Of a stretch of 24,385 bases of DNA, positions 7,023-12,432 are shown piece after piece (the stretch's first letter is position 1; every line of letters starts with the position of its first letter). Both the position numbers and the translations under genes were made by a program. A model generated the notes under the pieces. It was not told where the DNA came from. It made no database searches and saw only the letters and a list, made by a program, of their open reading frames with translations. Source of the stretch: Palsa-965 sp044448685 (GTDB taxonomy: Bacteria > Bacteroidota > Bacteroidia > Palsa-965); the NCBI GenBank assembly GCA_044448685.1, contig JBIOHC010000057.1, positions 1 to 24,385 on the forward strand, in the 5' to 3' direction.

Positions 7023-8384
7023 ATGAAAAAACGATTACTCACTATTGTATTGATTTCCTGTTCGCTTTGCGGTATAGCTCAGAAGAAGGATTCAATTAAA
7101 TCGCAAATCCCGTTCGAAGGACAGGATCAGACCTGGCAGAATGGATCAGACAGGAGGGATTCGGCAGTACTTACCAGTAAGTATGTAACCGGTATTATTA
7201 TGGTGGATGCCAATGCCACGTATTCAGGTAATAATCCGAATGACCATACCGTTGTGGGCTCTACCGCTCTTGCCAGGAACAATGAAATGGAAGTTTCATT
7301 AGCCTGCATCGGCGGGGAATTCAATTATAACGGTGCAAGGGGACGTATCCTGACCCAGTTCGGAACACGTTCTACTATTGTACCAAGAAATGACTACAGC
7401 CCTTACCGTGGTCAGTATGATCTGGCTGATGTGTATCGCTATATAAGCGAAGCATACGGAGGATATCACTTCAATGTGATGCATGGAATCAATGTGGATG
7501 CCGGTATGTTTATGTCCTATATCGGACTTAACTCCTATTACCAGTGCGAGAACTGGGAATACCAGGCATCCTATACTTCGGATAATACCCCTTGGTTTTT
7601 TAACGGTATGCGTATCCAGATTTTTCCTAGCAAAACCTTGAAAATTGAACCCTGGATTATTAACGGATGGCAGAGCTACGGTATGTTTAATGAGGAGCCC
7701 GGATTCGGTGGAAATGTTACCTGGTGCCCGAAGGAAAGTATCAAGCTTTTGTCGAATGATTATTACGGAGCTGATGCCGCCGGCCTTCCTGGCAGACACC
7801 GTTTCCATTCCGATAACAGTTTTCTGATGCGTTTGTATAACAAACCCAGGTCAAAAGGACTTAGCCGGGTGGCTTTTTCTTTGACAGGAGACATTGGCTA
7901 TGAAAAAGGTCAGGGTGTGAATGGTTTTCACTCCGATCCTTTGCTGGGCCCGGCACAGAATTTTGTAAGTGGTATGTTCTATGGAAGGTTGTGGTTTTGC
8001 AAAAACAGGCTCGCTTTTACATTTGGAGGAGGGGTAATGACCAACCCCGGGCGTTACCTCGTATTGTACCCGACAGGACAAGCCAGCCCCCTGCCTAATA
8101 AGAACAATCCCACTCAAACGGAAGGCGCATTTCCTTTCAGTGCCAACCCCGGAGATCAGTTCAATGCCTGGGATTGCTCGGCCAATATAAGCTGGATGCC
8201 GAATCAAAGTGTGGAATTCCGTCTGGAATGGGTACACAGGGAAGCCAGCGTGGATTATTTTTCCGGCCCGGGTGGTGTGACATCTCCTACCGGTTATACA
8301 ACCACCCCATTGCCTCCGAACTGGACACCTGATCTTGAAAAGTCTGAAAACAGACTCATCTTTGCCATGCTTTTCAGGCTTTAG
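7023..8384 (+). CDS. Outer-membrane beta-barrel porin, BBP2 (OmpL-like) type
   Basis: 453 residues. A signal peptide (KKRLLTIVLISCSLCGIAQ) is cleaved after about residue 20. The mature part is rich in aromatic, Gly and Asn residues in alternating strands and ends in a barrel signature with a terminal aromatic-type strand (ENRLIFAMLFRL). It fits the putative beta-barrel porin-2 family found in Bacteroidota and Proteobacteria. Its position 26 bases behind kdpC and before a hairpin makes it the last gene of the pump transcript. I infer that it lets K+ or other small solutes through the outer membrane when Kdp is induced; substrate selectivity cannot be read from the sequence. Confidence 0.85.
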   Translation: MKKRLLTIVLISCSLCGIAQKKDSIKSQIPFEGQDQTWQNGSDRRDSAVLTSKYVTGIIMVDANATYSGNNPNDHTVVGSTALARNNEMEVSLACIGGEFNYNGARGRILTQFGTRSTIVPRNDYSPYRGQYDLADVYRYISEAYGGYHFNVMHGINVDAGMFMSYIGLNSYYQCENWEYQASYTSDNTPWFFNGMRIQIFPSKTLKIEPWIINGWQSYGMFNEEPGFGGNVTWCPKESIKLLSNDYYGADAAGLPGRHRFHSDNSFLMRLYNKPRSKGLSRVAFSLTGDIGYEKGQGVNGFHSDPLLGPAQNFVSGMFYGRLWFCKNRLAFTFGGGVMTNPGRYLVLYPTGQASPLPNKNNPTQTEGAFPFSANPGDQFNAWDCSANISWMPNQSVEFRLEWVHREASVDYFSGPGGVTSPTGYTTTPLPPNWTPDLEKSENRLIFAMLFRL

Positions 8385-8412
8385 GAACGTATTTTGTGCT
8401 AACTGACAAAGG

Positions 8413-8447
8413 AACAACCCGATGGGCAATAAGCCCAAAGGGTTGTT
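8413..8447 (+). terminator. Strong two-tier hairpin after the porin gene
   Basis: Outer stem AACAACCC (8413-8420) with GGGTTGTT (8440-8447); inner stem TGGGC (8423-8427) with GCCCA (8433-8437) and loop AATAA. A 2-by-2 internal loop separates the tiers. The sequence after it (TATCTTT) is only moderately T-rich, so it may end most but not all transcripts, or act as an mRNA 3'-stabilising structure between pump genes and control genes. Confidence 0.7.
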
Positions 8448-8455
8448 TATCTTTG
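8448..8455 (+). promoter_or_regulatory. TAnnTTTG -7-type element before kdpD
   Basis: TATCTTTG matches the Bacteroidota -7 consensus TAnnTTTG exactly and starts immediately after the hairpin. No good -33 TTTG is seen at the usual 19-21 base spacing, because that place is taken by the hairpin. The start would be near 8462, 27 bases before kdpD. A separate low-level promoter for kdpD and the kinase is plausible. Confidence 0.4.
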
Positions 8456-8488
8456 GATACCTGTTAATCAGCTTTAAAGAAAGCCTTC

Positions 8489-9622
8489 ATGTCAGACGAA
8501 ACAGAAAAGGAACAAAATGTACAGCGGTTTCTGAACCTGATCCGTAAACAAAGGATCGGGAAGTTCAAGATATATATAGGAATGAGCGCCGGGGTAGGTA
8601 AGTCATACCGTATGTTGCAGGAAGCGCATGCACTCTTAAAGAACGGAATTGATATCAAGGTTGGTTATGTGGAAACCCATCAGCGCAAGGAAACGATGGA
8701 TCTGCTGGAAGGCTTGCCCGTAATTCCCCGCCGTAAGCTTTTTTATAAGGGTAAGATGCTGGAGGAAATGGATCTCCAGGCCATCATCAATCTGAGGCCG
8801 GAAGTTGTTATCGTGGATGAACTGGCTCATACCAATATTGAAGGAAGTAAAAATGAAAAGCGCTGGCAGGATGTGATGGATATACTTGAAGCCGGCATTA
8901 ATGTAATCAGTGCCGTTAATATCCAGCATATTGAAAGTCTCAACAGAGAGGTCAAGATCATTACCGGTGTAGAAGTTCAGGAAAGGATACCGGATAAGGT
9001 TGTGGGCCTGGCCGATGAAGTAGTGAATATAGATCTGACAGCCGATGAGCTCATCACCCGCCTTAAAGAAGGGAAAATATACGAGGCTGAAAAAATTGAA
9101 ACGGCCCTTCGGAATTTTTTCAAACCGGATCATATCCTGCAGCTTCGGGAGCTGGCCCTGAAAGAAGTGGCTGCACAGGTTGAACGCAAAGTCGAAGCCG
9201 AAGTACCCCGGAATGAGTCATTGAGACATGAACGTATTATGGCCTGTATCAGCAGCAATGATGTCACCTCCAGAGCCATAATACGGAAAACTGCCCGCCT
9301 GGCAAGTTATTACAACTGCCAGTGGTCCGTTTTATATGTCCAGACTCCGGCTGAAAGCCTGGATAAGATCCCGCTCGACAAGCAGCGCCACCTTATTAAT
9401 AATTACAAACTCGCTACAGAACTCGGAGCTGAAATTATCAAACGGGAGAGCAAACATATTGCACGGACTATTGCCTCAGTTGCTGAAGAAAAGGAAATCA
9501 CAACAATTTGTATGGGGAAACCTCATTTCAATATTATTGCCGTATTGCTTGCCACCAACACATTTAATGAACTGCTTAAAAAGCTGAATGAACTGGATGT
9601 GGATCTGGTTATATTATCCTGA
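8489..9622 (+). CDS. kdpD: KdpD sensor stub: KdpD N-terminal domain plus Usp domain, no kinase
   Basis: 377 residues, against about 890 in E. coli KdpD. KdpD nucleotide-binding domain about 20-230: Walker A GMSAGVGKSY at 31-40 and Walker B VIVDELAHTN near 107-116, plus the conserved NIQHIESLN. A universal-stress-protein-like domain occupies about 245-377 (from RIMACISSNDVTSRAIIRKTARLA). The four membrane helices, GAF region and histidine kinase core of full-length KdpD are absent, and the frame ends with a normal stop, so this is a genuine short form rather than a frameshift. In full-length KdpD these parts sense the intracellular K+ or ligand state. The kinase function is presumably supplied by the next gene, 24 bases downstream. 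Confidence 0.92.
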   Translation: MSDETEKEQNVQRFLNLIRKQRIGKFKIYIGMSAGVGKSYRMLQEAHALLKNGIDIKVGYVETHQRKETMDLLEGLPVIPRRKLFYKGKMLEEMDLQAIINLRPEVVIVDELAHTNIEGSKNEKRWQDVMDILEAGINVISAVNIQHIESLNREVKIITGVEVQERIPDKVVGLADEVVNIDLTADELITRLKEGKIYEAEKIETALRNFFKPDHILQLRELALKEVAAQVERKVEAEVPRNESLRHERIMACISSNDVTSRAIIRKTARLASYYNCQWSVLYVQTPAESLDKIPLDKQRHLINNYKLATELGAEIIKRESKHIARTIASVAEEKEITTICMGKPHFNIIAVLLATNTFNELLKKLNELDVDLVILS

Positions 9623-9646
9623 TGAATATACTAAAAGGGACCTGCC

Positions 9647-11377
9647 ATGAAAATTAAAGCCAAACTAAGACTGGGACTCGGGCTCCTGTTTCTGTTTGTT
9701 ATTCTATTGTCCGTTCTCGGAACGGTGTATATCAATGCCCTGAATAAGGATACACAGAATATTCTGGTGGCCAATTACAATACCCTTGATTATGCACGGG
9801 AAATGATGGTGGCACTGGATAAAAATATTACAGAAAAGGCCAGCGTGGATAGGTTTACGGATAACCTCCTCAAACAGGAGAATAATATCACTGAAGTAGG
9901 GGAGAAGGAACTGACGGACCGGCTTGCCGAAGATTTTGAAAAGGTAAAGGCAATGCCCCGGGACGGACAACTGTACATCTCTGTCCGGAAAGATCTTACG
10001 GATATCATGCAGATAAACATGCAGGCTATACTTCGCAAAAGCAATGTGGCTAAGCAAACAGCAACTTCTGCCTTTCTGTGGATAGGAATTGCAGGCACCA
10101 TTTGCTGCCTCATGGCACTCACATTGTTACTCAACCTGCCTTCCATCATTGCCAATCCCATGAAGGAGCTGACCCGGAGCATTAAGCAGATTGCATCCAA
10201 GAACTATTCAGAACGGGTTAATTTTGAAGATCATAGTGAATACGGAGAACTGGCATCAGCCTTTAATTCCATGGCCAGGAAGCTGGAGGAATATGACAGC
10301 AGCAGCTTGTCAAAAATGATGTTTGAGAAAAAACGGATCGAGACCCTTATCAATAACCTCCATGACCCGGTAATAGGTTTGGATCAAAACAAGATCATCC
10401 TGTTTGTAAATGAGGATGCTCTTCAGATACTCGGCATGAAAGCCGCAGATCTCACAGGTAAACCTGCCCAGGACATTGCACTTAAAAATGATCTTTTGCG
10501 TACCCTCGTACAGGAACTTGTTTTTCCTGTTGAGCATACGGGCCGTAAAGAACCCCTGAAGATTTATGCGGATGGAAAGGAAAGTTATTTTGAGAAGGAA
10601 ATCATCCCGATCTCCATTACGCCTACCGGAGAAAATGAGCCCAAACAGATAGGACATTTTATCGTACTCCGTAACATAACTATTTTCAAAGAATTGGATT
10701 TTGCCAAAACCAATTTTATTGCCACGATCTCCCATGAGCTGAAGACCCCGATTTCAACCATCAAAGCCAGTTTGCATCTGATGGAGAACACGAAAACCGG
10801 CACCCTTAACCCGGAGCAAAAACAACTGGTAGAGAGCATAGAAGATGACAGTGACCGCCTCCTGAAAATAACCAGCGAACTCCTGCAGCTGAGCCAGGTT
10901 GAAACAGGCAATATCCAGCTGTCCATACAACAAACAGATCCGGATACAATTATACAATACGCACTGGAAGCAGTCAAAGTTCCGGCTGAACAAAAACAGG
11001 TTACACTCAGCATCCAGGTGGAGGAACACATCAGCACTGTAAGGGCTGATATGGAAAAAACAGCCTGGGTACTGATCAACCTGCTTACCAATGCAATTCG
11101 TTATTCTCCCCAGAACGGAAAAGTGGTCATAACCGTAAAGAAAAGTCAGGAAGAAGGCTGGGTTAACTTTTCCGTTAAAGATTTTGGCAGGGGTATTGAA
11201 GAGAAATACAGGGATAAGATCTTTACCCGTTATTTCCAGATCCCGGGAAGCAGTAAATCCGGTACAGGTCTTGGTCTGTCTATAAGCAAGGAATTTATTG
11301 AAGCACAGGGAGGCCGTATTTCATTCGATACTGAACCCGGTGCTGGGAGCACATTCAGTTTTACATTGCATGAGTAG
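9647..11377 (+). CDS. Membrane histidine kinase with HAMP and PAS domains, probable partner of the KdpD stub
   Basis: 576 residues. Membrane helix 1 about 9-30, a periplasmic segment of about 110 residues, helix 2 about 140-165, HAMP about 165-218, and PAS about 228-350 (NNLHDPVIGLDQNKIILFVN). The HisKA domain has its phospho-accepting His near 363 in FIATISHELKTPISTIKASL. The ATPase domain has N-box NLLTNAIRYSP, G1 DFGRGIEEKYRDKIF and G2 GTGLGLSISKEF. The kinase looks complete. Layout resembles NtrY/KinB-type kinases, which commonly pair with sigma-54 response regulators. It follows kdpD by 24 bases and probably phosphorylates the regulator at 1-1329. The periplasmic sensor part shows no recognisable ligand-binding fold. 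The stop codon lies inside the first unit of the repeat array. Confidence 0.93.
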   Translation: MKIKAKLRLGLGLLFLFVILLSVLGTVYINALNKDTQNILVANYNTLDYAREMMVALDKNITEKASVDRFTDNLLKQENNITEVGEKELTDRLAEDFEKVKAMPRDGQLYISVRKDLTDIMQINMQAILRKSNVAKQTATSAFLWIGIAGTICCLMALTLLLNLPSIIANPMKELTRSIKQIASKNYSERVNFEDHSEYGELASAFNSMARKLEEYDSSSLSKMMFEKKRIETLINNLHDPVIGLDQNKIILFVNEDALQILGMKAADLTGKPAQDIALKNDLLRTLVQELVFPVEHTGRKEPLKIYADGKESYFEKEIIPISITPTGENEPKQIGHFIVLRNITIFKELDFAKTNFIATISHELKTPISTIKASLHLMENTKTGTLNPEQKQLVESIEDDSDRLLKITSELLQLSQVETGNIQLSIQQTDPDTIIQYALEAVKVPAEQKQVTLSIQVEEHISTVRADMEKTAWVLINLLTNAIRYSPQNGKVVITVKKSQEEGWVNFSVKDFGRGIEEKYRDKIFTRYFQIPGSSKSGTGLGLSISKEFIEAQGGRISFDTEPGAGSTFSFTLHE

Positions 11378-11672
11378 CATGTGTTTATTCACAGGGAGCG
11401 TGTGAATGTGCAGAAGTATAGTGTATTTCTTCACAAGAAGAGTATGAATGTGCAGAAGTATAGTGTATTTCTTCACAAGGAGAGTATGAATGTGCAGAAG
11501 TAGCGTGTGTTTCTTCACAAGAAGAGTATGAATGTGCAGAAGTAGCGTGTATTTCTTCACAAGGAGAGTATGAATGTGCAGAAAAAGCGTGTATTTCTTC
11601 ACAAGGAGCGTGTGAATGTGCAGAAGTAGCGTGTATTTCTTCACAAGGAGCGTATGAATGTGCAGAAATAGC
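11373..11672. repeat. 42-bp tandem repeat (minisatellite), seven units plus 6 bases
   Basis: Units begin at 11373, 11415, 11457, 11499, 11541, 11583 and 11625, followed by a 6-base remnant to 11672. All units are exactly 42 bases and differ from each other at only a few positions. Shared landmarks are TTTCTTCACAAGGAG and TATGAATGTGCAGA. The first unit overlaps the TAG stop (11375-11377) of the upstream kinase. Unit 1 contains a perfect hairpin, ATTCACA (11387-11393) and TGTGAAT (11401-11407); unit 6 keeps the inner 6 base pairs, while the other five have one mismatch (TATGAA). Because 42 is divisible by 3, the - strand reads open as a 14-residue repeat (KKYTLLLHIHTLLV), but with no sign of a real gene. 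Confidence 0.95.
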
Positions 11673-11693
11673 TGCTAAGACGGAATATCGAAA

Positions 11694-11876
11694 TCAATGC
11701 TCAGCTTCATGCCCGTTACCGGAACCGAAGATCAGGAGGATAAGGAATCCGGCAATGACAGATATGAATGAGAAGATATTGACAAAGTTGTGAGTGCTTT
11801 GATCCAGGAAAGCAATTTTGAAGGGAATGGCGATGAGGAGGAGGGCGATGATGTAAACAGGTAGTTTGCTTTTCAT
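11694..11876 (-). CDS. Small two-helix membrane protein, 60 aa
   Basis: From the ATG at 11876 it encodes MKSKLPVYIIALLLIAIPFK, a short loop (LDQSTHNFVN), a second hydrophobic helix (IFSFISVIAGFLILLIFG), and a charged tail GSGNGHEAEH. The frame extends further upstream to another ATG, but that extension (22 residues) is polar and unlike a leader, and a -7-like GAATTTTG (complement of 11899-11906, one mismatch to TAnnTTTG) lies between the two, favouring the shorter form. No family recognised. Isolated gene, with the minisatellite downstream and tRNA genes upstream on the other strand. Probably real because of the clean helix-loop-helix pattern. Confidence 0.6.
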   Translation of the reverse strand: MKSKLPVYIIALLLIAIPFKIAFLDQSTHNFVNIFSFISVIAGFLILLIFGSGNGHEAEH

Positions 11877-12019
11877 GTCTGTAGTTGTTTGATTACTACA
11901 AAATTCAGCATCCTTCACTCCTGAAAACATGACGAATGTCACAGAATACTGTGACTTTTGATAAAATCATGAAAAATTCCCTGAAAACAGAGATTTTACG
12001 TGGAAATGGGAAAAAAACA

Positions 12020-12027
12020 TATCTTTG
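12020..12027 (+). promoter_or_regulatory. TAnnTTTG -7 element upstream of tRNA-Leu(GAG)
   Basis: TATCTTTG is an exact match. TTTTACG ends 19 bases before it and may be a weak -33 element. Initiation near 12034 would give a leader of about 105 bases containing the first two heptamer repeat blocks before the tRNA. Confidence 0.5.
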
Positions 12028-12048
12028 CCTCCCTAAATTTAAAATTAA

Positions 12049-12131
12049 GGATTTAGGAATTAGGATTTTAAAGGGGTATTAATTGGAGATGGGAGTTAAA
12101 TCCTAAATCGTAAATCCTTAATCCTAAATAA
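12049..12131. repeat. Inverted pair of degenerate 7-bp (GGATTTA) repeat blocks before tRNA-Leu(GAG)
   Basis: Left block 12049-12069 has three units (GGATTTA, GGAATTA, GGATTTT). Right block 12097-12131 has five units in the opposite orientation (TAAATCC, TAAATCG, TAAATCC, TTAATCC, TAAATAA). The segments 12045-12071 and 12096-12121 can pair over about 26 bases with few mismatches and a loop of about 24 bases, so a transcript would form a long AT-rich hairpin just before the tRNA. Confidence 0.8.
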
Positions 12132-12138
12132 TTTGATA

Positions 12139-12218
12139 GCCCAGGTGGCGAAATTGGCAGACGCACCATCTTGAGGGGGTGGCGGGCAACCGTACGAGTT
12201 CGAGTCTCGTCCTGGGCA
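12139..12218 (+). tRNA. tRNA-Leu, anticodon GAG
   Basis: Acceptor arms GCCCAGG (12139-12145) and CCTGGGC (12211-12217) pair perfectly, discriminator A. Anticodon stem CCATC/GGTGG around the loop TTGAGGG gives anticodon GAG (reads CUC and CUU). Long variable arm CGGGCAACCG and T arm ACGAG TTCGAGT CTCGT are typical of a class II leucine tRNA. The 3' CCA is not completely encoded (ACCTAG follows). Confidence 0.95.
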
Positions 12219-12225
12219 CCTAGTA

Positions 12226-12253
12226 GGATTTAGGAATTAAGATTTATGATTTA
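12226..12253. repeat. Heptamer repeat block, four units, after tRNA-Leu(GAG)
   Basis: GGATTTA, GGAATTA, AGATTTA, TGATTTA in perfect 7-base register. The 15 bases AGGATTTAGGAATTA at 12225-12239 repeat exactly those at 12048-12062, so the tRNA gene is flanked by direct copies. Confidence 0.8.
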
Positions 12254-12264
12254 GTCTTTTGTTA

Positions 12265-12272
12265 TAGCTTTG
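12265..12272 (+). promoter_or_regulatory. TAnnTTTG -7 element upstream of tRNA-Leu(CAG)
   Basis: TAGCTTTG is an exact match, 40 bases before the tRNA. No clear -33 TTTG at the usual spacing. It lies between two oppositely oriented heptamer blocks, unlike the promoter of the first tRNA, which precedes both. Confidence 0.45.
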
Positions 12273-12285
12273 CAAAGGAATTATC

Positions 12286-12306
12286 AAATCATAATTCTTA
12301 AATTAT
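12286..12306. repeat. Diverged inverted heptamer block before tRNA-Leu(CAG)
   Basis: AAATCAT, AATTCTT and AAATTAT are in 7-base register and resemble the inverse of the block at 12226-12253. Divergence is higher than in the other blocks and AT-rich chance similarity is possible. Confidence 0.4.
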
Positions 12307-12312
12307 TAGTAA

Positions 12313-12396
12313 GCCCGGGTGGCGAAATTGGTAAACGTTGCGGTCTCAGAAGCCGTTGGAGTTATATCCTTGAGAGTTCGAGTCTCTCCTCGGGCA
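12313..12396 (+). tRNA. tRNA-Leu, anticodon CAG
   Basis: Acceptor GCCCGGG (12313-12319) pairs with CTCGGGC (12389-12395, one G-T), discriminator A. Anticodon stem GCGGT/GCCGT encloses CTCAGAA, giving CAG (reads CUG). A long variable arm is built from the TTGGAGTTATATCCTTGAG segment. T arm GAGAG TTCGAGT CTCTC. D-arm GGTGGCGAAATTGGTAAACG is nearly the same as in the upstream leucine tRNA. No CCA encoded. Confidence 0.94.
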
Positions 12397-12403
12397 CGCC
12401 CCT

Positions 12404-12432
12404 AAACCCTGACCATCTTGTCAGGGTTTTTT
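12404..12432 (+). terminator. Rho-independent terminator after the tRNA genes
   Basis: AAACCCTGAC (12404-12413) and GTCAGGGTTT (12420-12429) form a perfect 10-bp stem with loop CATCTT, followed by a T-run to 12432. It sits between the + strand tRNA and the converging peptidase gene, whose stop begins at 12431. In the - direction fewer Ts follow, so it is mainly a + strand terminator. Confidence 0.85.

Noticed and set aside
8489..9622. KdpD broken by frameshift with the kinase at 9647 as its remainder
   Set aside because: The downstream protein has its own N-terminal membrane helix, periplasmic segment, HAMP and PAS, unlike the four-helix/GAF part of KdpD, so it is a separate kinase.
11321..11644. 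A 107-aa - strand reading frame made of 14-residue KKYTLLLHIHTLLV repeats
   Set aside because: It is the translation of the 42-bp minisatellite, overlaps the end of the kinase gene antiparallel, and stays open only because 42 is divisible by 3.
11373..11672. CRISPR array
   Set aside because: Units are contiguous without unique spacers, and no cas genes are in the window.
11969..12082. Short + strand frame of 37 codons starting MKNSLKTEILR
   Set aside because: It runs through the tRNA promoter element and the heptamer repeats and has no protein-like pattern.
12045..12131. Insertion-sequence or MITE inverted repeats
   Set aside because: No transposase and no target-site duplication directly outside the arms; the 7-base periodicity explains the similarity of the arms.
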